Translations under genes and position numbers: made by a program
Source: Liolophura sinensis
Taxonomy: Eukaryota > Mollusca > Polyplacophora > Chitonida > Chitonidae
DNA: 38,454 nt
Assembly (NCBI RefSeq): GCF_032854445.1
Contig: NW_027018342.1
Span: 1 to 38,454 of the forward strand
Direction of reading: 5' to 3'
Shown: positions 1 through 11,765 of the stretch, piece after piece
Position numbering within the stretch: the stretch's first letter is position 1
Layout of the letters: each line of letters begins with the position of its first letter
Notes under the pieces: model-generated
Database searches by the model: none
What the model was told of the DNA's origin: nothing
Seen by the model: the letters and a program-made list of their open reading frames with translations, nothing else

Positions 1-199
1 AGTACAGTGTATCCGATTCAATTAACAAAAAGATCAGGCAAAAATGCAAAAGTGGAAAAAACTGTTCCAGTGCTGCTGGTAAGAGGCCTAATCCGACGTA
101 TTTTGTCACGAGAAATCGAATGGTGCAAACCCGCGTTGCTCTCCGACCAATACTTTTGGCTGTAGTGGACAATTGAATGATCATTGATGTCATAGTCAC
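1..199 (+). repeat. Partial satellite monomer at the left edge (tail segment)
   Basis: This is the last ~200 bp of a monomer cut by the window start: the A-run block, the AATCCGACG/TCACGAG block and the AATGATCATT-to-CACGTG block. It carries TAGTGGAC where other copies have TAGTGAC, TAGCGAC or TAGCCAC, plus an extra C in AAACCCGCG and an extra G in AAGAGGCC, all one-base departures. No unique flanking sequence precedes it, so the array continues to the left. Confidence 0.9.
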
Positions 200-2969
200 G
201 TGCCCAGCAACGGCTCTTACTCCATGGAAACCAGGGAAATTTGCAATTTTTTAAACAGCTGCCGATGCCTGGGCCAATTCCGCATCTTTTTAGAACCTTA
301 TTGATGTGGGTCAGTGATCAGTTTGTACTTTTTACAGCAGACTGTATCTAGTACCTTGTGTTTTTTATGTACAAATGGTGTGGTTTTTCTACACGTAGAT
401 AAAGACATTGAGATTGTCTTGGACTTAAAAGTAAGACAATTGCTGGATGAGTTAAATGGGCTTAGCCCAAAGATTTGACGTCTTCTGGCTACCGAAGGGC
501 ACATAACGTATAGTTAAAAGTTGAATATAGTAACGACCAGTCGCGATTGTGCATAGTACAGTGTATCCGATTTCAATTAACAAAAAGACCAGGCAAAAAT
601 GCAAAAGTGGAAAAAACTGTTCCAGTGCTACTGGTAAGGGGCTAATCCGACGTATTTTGTCCACGAGAAATTGAATGGTGCAAAACCGCGTTGCTCTCCG
701 ACCAATACTTTTGGCTGTAGCGACAATTGAATGATCATTGATGTCATAGTCACGTGCCCAGCAACGGCTCTTACTCCATGGAAACCAGGGAAATTTGCAA
801 TTTTTTAAACAGCTGCCGATGCCTGGCCAATTCCGCATCTTTTAGAACCTTATTGATGTGGGTCAGTGATCAGTTGTACTTTTTACAGCAGACTGTATCT
901 AGTACCTTGTGTTTTTTTATGTACAAATGGTGTGGTTTTTCTACACGTAGATAAAGACATTGAGATTGTCTTGGACTTAAAAGTAAGACAATTGCTGGAT
1001 GAGTTAAATGGCCTTAGCCCAAAGATTGACGTCTTCTGGGCTACCGAAGGGCACATAACGTATAGTTAAAAGTTGAATATAGTAATGACCAGTCGCGATT
1101 GTGCATAGTACAGTGTATTCGATTTCAATTAACAAAAAGACCAGGCAAAAATGCAAAAAGTGGAAAACTGTTCCAGTGCTGCTGGTAAGAGACTAATCCG
1201 ACGTATTTTGTCACGAGAAATCGAATGGTGCAAACCGCGTTGCTCTCCGACCAATACTTTTGGCTGTAGCGACAATTGAATGATCATTGATGTCATAGTC
1301 ACGTGCCCAGCAACGGCCTCTTACTCCATGGAAACCAGGGAAATATGCAATTTTTTAACAGCTGCCGATGCCTGGCCCAATTCCGCATCTATTGGAACCT
1401 TATAGATGTGGTTCAGTGATCAGTTGTACCTTTTACCAGCAGACTGTATCTAGTACATTGTGTTTTTTTATGTACGAATGGTGTGGTTTTTCTACACGTA
1501 GATAAAGACATTGAGATTGTCTTGGACTTAAAAGTAAGACAATTGCTGGATGAGTTAAATGGCTTAGCCAAAGATTTGACGTCTTCTGGGCTACCGAAGG
1601 GGCACATAACGTATAGTTAAAAGTTGAATATAGTAACGACCAGTCGCGATTGTGCATAGTACAGTGTATCCGATTTCAATTAACAAAAAGACCAGGCAAA
1701 AATGCAAAAGTGTAAAAACTGTTCCAGTGCTGCTGGTAAGGGGCTAATCCGACGTATTTTGTCACGAGAAATCGAATGGTGCAAACCGCGTTGCTCTCCG
1801 ACCAATACTTTTGGCTGTAGCCACAATTGAATGATCATTGATGTCATAGTCACGTGCCCAGCAACGGCCTCTTACTCCATGGAAACCAGGAAATATGCAA
1901 TTTTTTAACAGCTGCCGATGCCTGGCCCAATTCCGCATCTTTTAGAACCTTATAGATGTGGTTCAGTGATCAGTTGTACTTTTTACAGCAGACTGTATCT
2001 AGTACATTGTGTTTTTTTATGTACGAATAGTGTGGTTTTTCTACACGTAGATAAAGACATTGAGATTGTCTTGGACTTAAAAAGTAAGACAATTGCTGGA
2101 TGAGTTAAATGGGCTTAGCCCAAAGATTTGACGTCTTCTGGGCTACCGAAGGGCACATAAACGTATAGTTAAAAGTTGAAATATAGTAACGACCAGTCGC
2201 GATTGTGCATAGTACAGTGTATCCGATTTCAATTAACAAAAAGACCAGGCAAAAATGCAAAAGTGGAAAAAACTGTTCCAGTGCTGCTGGTAAGAGGCTA
2301 ATCCGACGTATTTTGTCACGAGAAATCGAATGGTGCAAACCGCGTTGCTCTCCGACCAATACTTTTGGCTGTAGCGACAATTGAATGATCATTGATGTCA
2401 TAGTCACGTGCCCAGCAAACGGCTCTTACTCCATGGAAACCAGGGGAAATTTGCAATTTTTTAAACAGCTGCCGATGCCTGGGCCAATTCCGCATCTTTT
2501 AGAAACCTTATTGATGTGGGTCAGTGATCAGTTGTACTTTTTTACAGCAGGACTGTATCTAGTACCTTGTGTTTTTTATGTACAAATGGTGTGGTTTTTT
2601 CTACTACACGTAGATAAAGGGACATTGAGATTGTCTTGGACTTAAAAGTAAGACAATTGCTGGATGAGTTAAATGGGCTTAGCCCAAAGATTTGACGTCT
2701 TCTGGGCTACCGAAGGGCACATAACGTATAGTTAAAAGTTGAATATAGTAACGACCACTCGCGATTGTGCATAGTACAGTGTATCCGATTTCAATTAACA
2801 AAAAGACCAGGCAAAAATTCAAAAGTGGAAAAAACTGTTCCAGTGCTACTGGTAAGGGGCTAATCCGACGTATTTTGTCACGAGAAATTGAATGGTGCAA
2901 ACCGCGTTGCTCTCCGACCAATACTTTTGGCTGTAGCCACAATTGAATGATCATTGATGTCATAGTCAC
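200..2969 (+). repeat. Monomers 1-5 (A1, A1, B1, B2, A1), indel-rich
   Basis: Starts are 200 (A1), 754 (A1), 1303 (B1), 1854 (B2) and 2408 (A1). Spacings are 554, 549, 551, 554 and 562 bp, more irregular than anywhere else in the array. The irregularity comes from small length changes: an extra T near 286, a lost G near 488, extra bases near 661 and 681, a lost T near 1026, and in the fifth copy CTACTACACG plus AAAGGGACA near 2600-2620. The indels break every reading frame differently in each copy. I infer sequencing or assembly error for most of them, because base substitutions are not raised to the same degree. Confidence 0.85.
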
Positions 2970-5718
2970 GTGCCCAGCAACGGCTCTTACTCCATGGAAA
3001 CCAGGGAAATTTGCAATTTTTTAAACAGCTGCGATGCCTGGGCCAATTCCGCATCTTTTAGAACCTTATTGATGTGGGTCAGTGATCAGTTGTACTTTTT
3101 ACAGCAGACTGTATCTAGTACCTTGTGTTTTTTATGTACAAATGGTGTGGTTTTTCTACACGTAGATAAAGACATTGAGATTGTCTTGGACTTAAAAGTA
3201 AGACAATTGCTGGATGAGTTAAATGGGCTTAGCCCAAAGATTTGACGTCTTCTGGCTACCGAAGGGCACATAACGTATAGTTAAAAGTTGAATATAGTAA
3301 CGACCAGTCGCGATTGTGCATCGTACAGTGTATCCGATTTCAATTAACAAAAAGACCAGGCAAAAATGCAAAAGTGGAAAAACTGTTCCAGTGCTGCTGG
3401 TAAGAGACTAATCCGACGTATTTTGTCACGAGAAATCGAATGGTGCAAACCGCGTTTGCTCTCCGACCAATACTTTTGGCTGTAGCCACAATTGAATGAT
3501 CATTGATGTCATAGTCACGTGCCCAGCAACGGCTCTTACTCAATGGAAACCAGGGGAATATGCAATTTTTTAACAGCTGCCGATGCCTGGCAAAATTCCG
3601 CATCTATTGGAACCTTATTGATGTGGTTCAGTGATCAGTTGTACCTTTTTACAAGCAGACTGTATCTAGTACATTGTGTTTTTTATGTACGAATGGTGTG
3701 GTTTTTCTACACGTAGATAAAGACATTGAGATTGTCGTGGACTTAAAAGTAAGACAATTGCTGGATGAGTTAAATGGGCTTAGCCCAAAGATTTGACGTC
3801 TTCTGGGCTACCGAAGGGCACATAACGTATAGTTAAAAGTTGAATATAGTAACGACCAGTCGCGATTGTGCATAGTACAGTGTATCCGATTTCAATTAAC
3901 AAAAAGACCAGGCAAAAATGCAAAAGTGGAAAAACTGTTCCAGTGCTGCTGGTAAGAGGCTAATCCGACGTATTTTGTCACGAGAAATCGAATGGTGCAA
4001 ACCGCGTTGCTCTCCGACCAATACTTTTGGCTGTAGCCACAATTGAATGATCATTGATGTCATAGTCACGTGCCCAGCAACGGCTCTTACTCCATGGAAA
4101 CCAGGGAAATATGCAATTTTTTAACAGCTGCCGATGCCTGGCCCAATTCCGCATCTATTGGAACCTTATAGATGTGGTTCAGTGATCAGTTGTACTTTTT
4201 ACAGCAGACTGTATCTAGTACATTGTGTTTTTTATGTACGAATAGTGTGGTTTTTCTACACGTAGATAAAGACATTGAGATTGTCTTGGACTTAAAAGTA
4301 AGACAATTGCTGGATGAGTTAAATGGGCTTAGCCCAAAGATTTGACGTCTTCTGGGCTACCGAAGGGCACATAACGTATAGTTAAAAGTTGAATATAGTA
4401 ACGACCAGTCGCGATTGTGCATAGTACAGTGTATCCGATTTCAATTAACAAAAAGACCAGGCAAAAATGCAAAAGTGGAAAAACTGTTCCAGTGCTGCTG
4501 GTAAGAGGCTAATCCGACGTATTTTGTCACGAGAAATCGAATGGTGCAAACCGCGTTGCTCTCCGACCAATACTTTTGGCTGTAGTGACAATTGAATGAT
4601 CATTGATGTCATAGTCACGTGCCCAGCAACGGCTCTTACTCCATGGAAACCAGGGAAATTTGCAATTTTTTAAACAGCTGCCGATGCCTGGGCCAATTCC
4701 GCATCTTTTAGAACCTTATTGATGTGGGTCAGTGATCAGTTGTACTTTTTACAGCAGACTGTATCTAGTACCTTGTGTTTTTTATGTACAAATGGTGTGG
4801 TTTTTTCTACACGTAGATAAAGACATTGAGATTGTCTTGGGCTTAAAAGTAAGACAATTGCTGGATGAGTTAAATGGGCTTAGCCCAAAGATTTGACGTC
4901 TTCTGGGCTACCGAAGGGCACATAACGTATAGTTAAAACTTGAATATAGTAACGACCAGTCGCGATTGTGCATAGTACAGTGTATCCGATTTCAATTAAC
5001 AAAAAGACCAGGCAAAAATGCAAAAGTGGAAAAACTGTTCCAGTGCTACTGGTAAGAGGCTAATCCGACGTATTTTGTCACGAGAAATCGAATGGTGCAA
5101 ACCGCGTTGCTCTCCGACCAATACTTTTGGCTGTAGCCACAATTGAATGATCATTGATGTCATAGTCACGTGCCCAGCAACGGCTCTTACTCCATGGAAA
5201 CCAGGGAAATATGCTATTTTTTAACAGCTGCCGATGCCTGGCCCAATTCCGCATCTATTAGAACCTTATTGATGTGGTTCAGTGATCAGTTGTACTTTTT
5301 ACAGCAGACTGTATCTAGTACATTGTGTTTTTTATGTACGAATGGTGTGGTTTTTCTACACGTAGATAAAGACATTGAGATTGTCGTGGACTTAAAAGTA
5401 AGACAATTGCTGGATGAGTTAAATGGGCTTAGCCCAAAGATTTGACGTCTTCTGGGCTACCGAAGGGCACATAACTTATAGTCAAAAGTTGAATATAATA
5501 ATGACCAGTCGCGATTGTACATAGTACAGTGTAGCCGATTTCCATTAACAAAAAGACCAGGCAAAAATGCAAAAGTGGAAAAACTGTTCCAGTGCTACTG
5601 GTAAGAGGCTAATCCGACGTATTTTGTCACGAGAAATCGAATGGTGCAAACCGCGTTGCTCTCCGACCAATACTTTTGCCTGTAGTGACAATTGAATGAT
5701 CATTGATGTCATAGTCAC
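2970..5718 (+). repeat. Higher-order 5-mer, copy 1 (A1-B6-B2-A1'-B3)
   Basis: Monomers start at 2970 (A1), 3519 (B6), 4070 (B2), 4619 (A1 with GGGCTTAAAAG and TTAAAACTTG) and 5170 (B3 with GTCGTGGAC). The rare markers CTCAATGG, CAGGGGAATATG, GGCAAAATT, TTAAAACTTG and GTCGTGG recur in the same order in the next block, so these five monomers were duplicated as a unit. The B3 copy carries the alternative tail with ACTTATAGTCAAAAG and GTAGCCGATTTCC. Confidence 0.85.
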
Positions 5719-8700
5719 GTGCCCAGCAACGGCTCTTACTCCATGGAAACCAGGGAAATTTGCAATTTTTTAAACAGCTGCCGATGCCTGGGCCAATTCC
5801 GCATCTTTTAGAACCTTATTGATGTGGGTCAGTGATCAGTTGTACTTTTTACAGCAGACTGTATCTAGTACCTTGTGTTTTTTATGTACAAATGGTGTGG
5901 TTTTTCTACACGTAGATAAAGACATTGAGATTGTCTTGGACTTAAAAGTAAGACAATTGCTGGATGAGTTAAATGGGCTTAGCCCAAAGATTTGACGTCT
6001 TCTGGGCTACCGAAGGGCACATAACGTATAGTTAAAAGTTGAATATAGTAACGACCACTCGCGATTGTGCATAGTACAGTGTATCCGATTTCAATTAACA
6101 AAAAGACCAGGCAAAAATGCAAAAGTGGAAAAACTGTTCCAGTGCTGCTGGTAAGAGACTAATCCGACGTATTTTGTCACGAGAAATCGAATGGTGCAAA
6201 CCGCGTTGCTCTCCGACCAATACTTTTGGCTGTAGCCACAATTGAATGATCATTGATGTCATAGTCACGTGCCCAGCAACGGCTCTTACTCAATGGAAAC
6301 CAGGGGAATATGCAATTTTTTAACAGCTGCCGATGCCTGGCAAAATTCCGCATCTATTGGAACCTTATTGATGTGGTTCAGTGATCAGTTGTACCTTTTA
6401 CAGCAGACTGTATCTAGTACATTGTGTTTTTTATGTACGAATGGTGTGGTTTTTCTACACGTAGATAAAGACATTGAGATTGTCGTGGACTTAAAAGTAA
6501 GACAATTGCTGGATGAGTTAAATGGGCTTAGCCCAAAGATTTGACGTCTTCTGGGCTACCGAAGGGCACATAACGTATAGTTAAAAGTTGAATATAGTAA
6601 CGACCAGTCGCGATTGTGCATAGTACAGTGTATCCGATTTCAATTAACAAAAAGACCAGGCAAAAATGCAAAAGTGGAAAAACTGTTCCAGTGCTGCTGG
6701 TAAGAGGCTAATCCGACGTATTTTGTCACGAGAAATCGAATGGTGCAAACCGCGTTGCTCTCCGACCAATACTTTTGGCTGTAGCCACAATTGAATGATC
6801 ATTGATGTCATAGTCACGTGCCCAGCAACGGCTCTTACTCCATGGAAACCAGGGAAATATGCAATTTTTTAACAGCTGCCGATGCCTGGCCCAATTCCGC
6901 ATCTATTGGAACCTTATAGATGTGGTTCAGTGATCAGTTGTACTTTTTACAGCAGACTGTATCTAGTACATTGTGTTTTTTATGTACGAATAGTGTGGTT
7001 TTTCTACACGTAGATAAAGACATTGAGATTGTCTTGGACTTAAAAGTAAGACAATTGCTGGATGAGTTAAATGGGCTTAGCCCAAAGATTTGACGTCTTC
7101 TGGGCTACCGAAGGGCACATAACGTATAGTTAAAAGTTGAATATAGTAACGACCAGTCGCGATTGTGCATAGTACAGTGTATCCGATTTCAATTAACAAA
7201 AAGACCAGGCAAAAATGCAAAAGTGGAAAAACTGTTCCAGTGCTGCTGGTAAGAGGCTAATCCGACGTATTTTGTCACGAGAAATCGAATGGTGCAAACC
7301 GCGTTGCTCTCCGACCAATACTTTTGGCTGTAGCCACAATTGAATGATCATTGATGTCATAGTCACGTGCCCAGCAACGGCTCTTACTCCATGGAAACCA
7401 GGGAAATTTGCAATTTTTTAACAGCTGCCGATGCCTGGCCCAATTCCGCATCTATTAGAACCTTATTGATGTGGTGCAGTGATCAGTTGTACTTTTTACA
7501 GCAGACTGTATCTAGTACATTGTGTTTTTTATGTACGAATGGTGTGGTTTTTCTACACGTAGATAAAGACATTGAGATTGTCTTGGACTTAAAAGTAAGA
7601 CAATTGCTGGATGAGTTAAATGGGCTTAGCCCAAAGATTTGACGTCTTCTGGGCTACCGAAGGGCACATAACGTATAGTCAAAAGTTGAATATAGTAACG
7701 ACCAGTCGCGATTGTGCATAGTACAGTGTATCCGATTTCAATTAACAAAAAGATCAGGCAAAAATGCAAAAGTGGAAAAACTGTTCCAGTGCTGCTGGTA
7801 AGAGGCTAATCCGACGTATTTTGGGACGAGAAATCGAATGGTGCAAACCGCGTTGCTCTCCGACCAATACTTTTGGCTGTAGTGACAATTGAATGATCAT
7901 TGATGTCATAGTCACGTGCCCAGCAACGGCTCTTACTCCATGGAAACCAGGGAAATTTGCAATTTTTTAAACAGCTGCCGATGCCTGGGCCAATTCCGCA
8001 TCTTTTAGAACCTTATTGATGTGGGTCAGTGATCAGTTGTACTTTTTACAGCAGACTGTATCTAGTACCTTGTGTTTTTTATGTACAAATGGTGTGGTTT
8101 TTCTACACGTAGATAAAGACATTGAGATTGTCTTGGGCTTAAAAGTAAGACAATTGCTGGATGAGTTAAATGGGCTTAGCCCAAAGATTTGACGTCTTCT
8201 GGGCTACCGAAGGGCACATAACGTATAGTTAAAACTTGAATATAGTAACGACCAGTCGCGATTGTGCATAGTACAGTGTATCCGATTTCAATTAACAAAA
8301 GACCAGGCAAAAATGCAAAAGTGGAAAAACTGTTCCAGTGCTACTGGTAAGGGGCTAATCCGACGTATTTTGTCACGAGAAATCGAATGGTGCAAACCGC
8401 GTTGCTCTCCGACCAATACTTTTGGCTGTAGCCACAATTGAATGATCATTGATGTCATAGTCACGTGCCCAGCAACGGCTCTTACTCCATGGAAACCAGG
8501 GAAATATGCTATTTTTTAACAGCTGCCGATGCCTGGCCCAATTCCGCATCTATTAGAACCTTATTGATGTGGTTCAGTGATCAGTTGTACTTTTTACAGC
8601 AGACTGTATCTAGTACATTGTGTTTTTTATGTACGAATGGTGTGGTTTTTCTACACGTAGATAAAGACATTGAGATTGTCGTGGACTTAAAAGTAAGACA

Positions 8701-9014
8701 ATTGCTGGATGAGTTAAATGGGCTTAGCCCAAAGATTTGACGTCTTCTGGGCTACCGAAGGGCACATAACTTATAGTCAAAAGTTGAATATAATAATGAC
8801 CAGTCGCGATTGTACATAGTACAGTGTAGCCGATTTCCATTAACAAAAAGACCAGGCAAAAATGCAAAAGTGGAAAAAACTGTTCCAGTGCTACTGGTAA
8901 GAGGCTAATCCGACGTATTTTGTCACGAGAAATCGAATGGTGCAAACCGCGTTGCTCTCCGACCAATACTTTTGCCTGTAGTGACAATTGAATGATCATT
9001 GATGTCATAGTCAC
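5719..9014 (+). repeat. Higher-order repeat, copy 2, expanded to a 6-mer
   Basis: Monomers start at 5719 (A1), 6269 (B6), 6818 (B2), 7367 (B4-like), 7916 (A1 with GGGCTTAAAAG and TTAAAACTTG) and 8465 (B3 with GTCGTGG). Apart from the extra monomer at 7367 the order and private markers match 2970-5718. The final B3 differs from its partner at 5170 only by an extra A in an A-run near 8875, as far as I can see by eye. At 9015 a third copy appears to begin: the A1 there has the same preceding TTTGCCTGTAGTGAC and the same tail as 5719, but the next monomer is not B6. Confidence 0.85.
7367..7915 (+). repeat. Single B4-like monomer inserted into the second copy of the 5-mer
   Basis: This 549-bp unit separates the B2 at 6818 from the A1 at 7916; in the first copy those two types are direct neighbours (4070 and 4619). 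It has GTGGTGCAG as in B4 but keeps GTGATCAG where B4 has GTTATCAG, and TTGATG where B4 has TTAATG. It may be an intermediate between B3/B5-like and B4 types or a conversion product. It also carries unusual AAAGATCAGG and TTTTGGGACGAG in its tail. Confidence 0.75.
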
Positions 9015-9565
9015 GTGCCCAGCAACGGCTCTTACTCCATGGAAACCAGGGAAATTTGCAATTTTTTAAACAGCTGCCGATGCCTGGGCCAATTCCGCAT
9101 CTTTTAGAACCTTATTGATGTGGGTCAGTGATCAGTTGTACTTTTTACAGCAGACTGTATCTAGTACCTTGTGTTTTTTTATGTACAAATGGTGTGGTTT
9201 TTTCTACACGTAGATAAAGACATTGAGATTGTCTTGGACTTAAAAGTAAGACAATTGCTGGATGAGTTAAATGGGCTTAGCCAAAGATTTGACGTCTTCT
9301 GGGCTACCGAAGGGCACATAACGTATAGTCAAAAGTTGAATATAGTAACGACCACTCGCGATTGTGCATAGTACAGTGTATCCGATTTCAATTAACAAAA
9401 AGACCAGGCAAAAATGCAAAAGTGGAAAAACTGTTCCAGTGCTGCTGGTAAGAGACTAATCCGACGTATTTTGTCACGAGAAATCGAATGGTGCAAACCG
9501 CGTTGCTCTCCGACCAATACTTTTGGCTGTAGCCACAATTGAATGATAATTGATGTCATAGTCAC
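9015..9565 (+). repeat. Single A1 monomer between higher-order blocks
   Basis: An A-class unit of 551 bp. It follows the TTTGCCTGTAGTGAC tail of the B3 at 8465, as the A1 at 5719 follows the B3 at 5170, so it looks like the first unit of a truncated third copy of the 5/6-mer. It has extra Ts in GTGTTTTTTTATG and GGTTTTTTCTAC and a lost C in GGGCTTAGCCAAAG. These open a short frame from 9171 to 9371 that is an indel artefact. Confidence 0.8.
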
Positions 9566-11765
9566 GTGCCCAGCACCGGCTCTTACTCCATGGAAACCTG
9601 GGAAATTTGCAATTTTTTAAACAGCTGCCGATGCCTGGGCCAATTCCGCATCTTTTAGAACCTTATTGATGTGGGTCAGTGATCAGTTGTACTTTTTACA
9701 GCAGACTGTATCTAGTACCTTGTGTTTTTTATGTACAAATGGTGTGGTTTTTCTACACGTAGATAAAGACATTGAGATTGTCTTGGACTTAAAAGTAAGA
9801 CAATTGCTGGATGAGTTAAATGGGCTTAGCCCAAAGATTTGACGTCTTCTGGGCTACCGAAGGGCACATAACGTATAGTTAAAAGTTGAATATAGTAACG
9901 ACCACTCGCGATTGTGCATAGTACAGTGTATCCGATTTCAATTAACAAAAAGACCAGGCAAAAATTCAAAAGTGGAAAAACTGTTCCAGTGCTACTGGTA
10001 AGGGGCTAATCCGACGTATTTTGTCACGAGAACTTGAATGGTGCAAACCGCGTTGCTCTTCCACCAATACTTTTGGCTGTAGCGACAATTGAATGATCAT
10101 TGATGTCATAGTCACGTGCCCAGCAACGGCTCTTACTCCATGGAAACCAGGGAAATTTGCAATTTTTTAAACAGCTGCCGATGCCTGGGCCAATTCCGCA
10201 TCTTTTAGAACCTTATTGATGTGGGTCAGTGATCAGTTGTACTTTTTACAGCAGACTGTATCTAGTACCTTGTGTTTTTTATGTACAAATGGTGTGGTTT
10301 TTCTACACGTAGATAAAGACATTGAGATTGTCTTGGACTTAAAAGTAAGACAATTGCTGGATGAGTTAAATGGGCTTAGCCCAAAGATTTGACGTCTTCT
10401 GGGCTACCGAAGGGCACATAACGTATAGTCAAAAGTTGAATATAGTAACGACCAGTCGCGATTGTGCATAGTACAGTGTATCCGATTTCAATTAACAAAA
10501 AGACCAGGCAAAAATGCAAAAGTGGAAAAACTGTTCCAGTGCTGCTGGTAAGAGACTAATCCGACGTATTTTGTCACGAGAAATCGAATGGTGCAAACCG
10601 CGTTGCTCTCCGACCAATACTTTTGGCTGTAGCCACAATTGAATGATCATTGATGTCATAGTCACGTGCCCAGCAACGGCTCTTACTCCATGGAAACCAG
10701 GGAAATTTGCAATTTTTTAAACAGCTGCCGATGCCTGGGCCAATTCCGCATCTTTTAGAACCTTACTGATGTGGGTCAGTGATCAGTTGTACTTTTTACA
10801 GCAGACTGTATCTAGTACCTTATGTTTTTTATGTACAAATGGTGTGGTTTTTCTACACGTAGATAAAGACATTGAGATTGTCTTGGACTTAGAAGTAAGA
10901 CAATTGCTGGGTGAGTTTAATGGGTTTAGCCCAAAGATTTGACGTCTTCTGGGCTACCGAAGGGCACATAACTTATAGTCAAAAGTTGAATATAATAATG
11001 ACCAGTCGCGATTGTACATAGTACAGTGTAGCCGATTTCCATTAACAAAAAGACCAGGCAAAAATGCAAAAGTGGAAAAAACTGTTCCAGTGCTGCTGGT
11101 AAGAGGCTAATCCGACGTATTTTGTCACGAGAAATCGAATGGTGCAAACCGCGTTGCTCTCCGACCAATACTTTTGGCTGTAGCCACAATTGAATGATCA
11201 TTGATGTCACAGTCACGTGCCCAGCAACGGCTCTTACTCCATGGAAACCAGGGAAATTTGCAATTTTTTAACAGCTGCCGATGCCTGGCCCAATTCCGCA
11301 TCTATTAGAACCTTATTAATGTGGTGCAGTTATCAGTTGTACTTTTTACAGCAGACTGTATCTAGTACCTTGTGTTTTTTATGTACAAATGGTGTGGTTT
11401 TTCTACACGTAGATAAAGACATTGAGATTGTCTTGGACTTAAAAGTAAGACAATTGCTGGATGAGTTAAATGGGCTTAGCCCAAAGATTTGACGTCTTCT
11501 GGGCTACCGAAGGGCACATAACGTATAGTTAAAAGTTGAATATAGTAACGACCAGTCGCGATTGTGCATAGTACAGTGTATCCGATTTCAATTAACAAAA
11601 AGACCAGGCAAAAATGCAAAAGTGGAAAAACTGTTCCAGTGCTACTGGTAAGAGACTAATCCGACGTATTTTGTCACGAGAAATCGAATGGTGCAAACCG
11701 CGTTGCTCTCCGACCAATACTTTTGGCTGTAGCCACAATTGAATGATCATTGATGTCATAGTCAC
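9566..11765 (+). repeat. Higher-order 4-mer, copy 1 (A1-A1-A2-B4)
   Basis: Monomers start at 9566, 10116, 10666 and 11217. The first carries the CCACTCGCG / AAATTCAAAAG tail with CTCTTC in place of CTCTCC, the second ACGTATAGTCAAAAG, the third all A2 markers, and the fourth the B4 marker GTGGTGCAGTTATC. The same four types with the same linked markers recur at 13413. Private changes such as CAGCACCGGC near 9571 and GATAATTG near 9546 sit at the start of the first monomer. Confidence 0.82.

Noticed and set aside
754-1069. Short plus-strand frames in the first 3.6 kb
   Set aside because: They arise from one-base indels that differ from copy to copy and sit in the error-prone left edge.
2679-2969. 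Minus-strand 96-codon frames (also 8724-9014, 10926-11216, 22463-22753 and others)
   Set aside because: They exist only in copies with a sixth A in GGAAAAAACTG or similar indels, and vanish in the majority five-A form. They overlap repeat sequence with no constraint visible.
5275-5300. TGGTTCAGTG resembling a tRNA D-arm / pol III A box in class B
   Set aside because: Only about ten bases match and no B box or cloverleaf follows. The match is destroyed in class A (GGGTCAGTG) and B4 (GGTGCAGTT).
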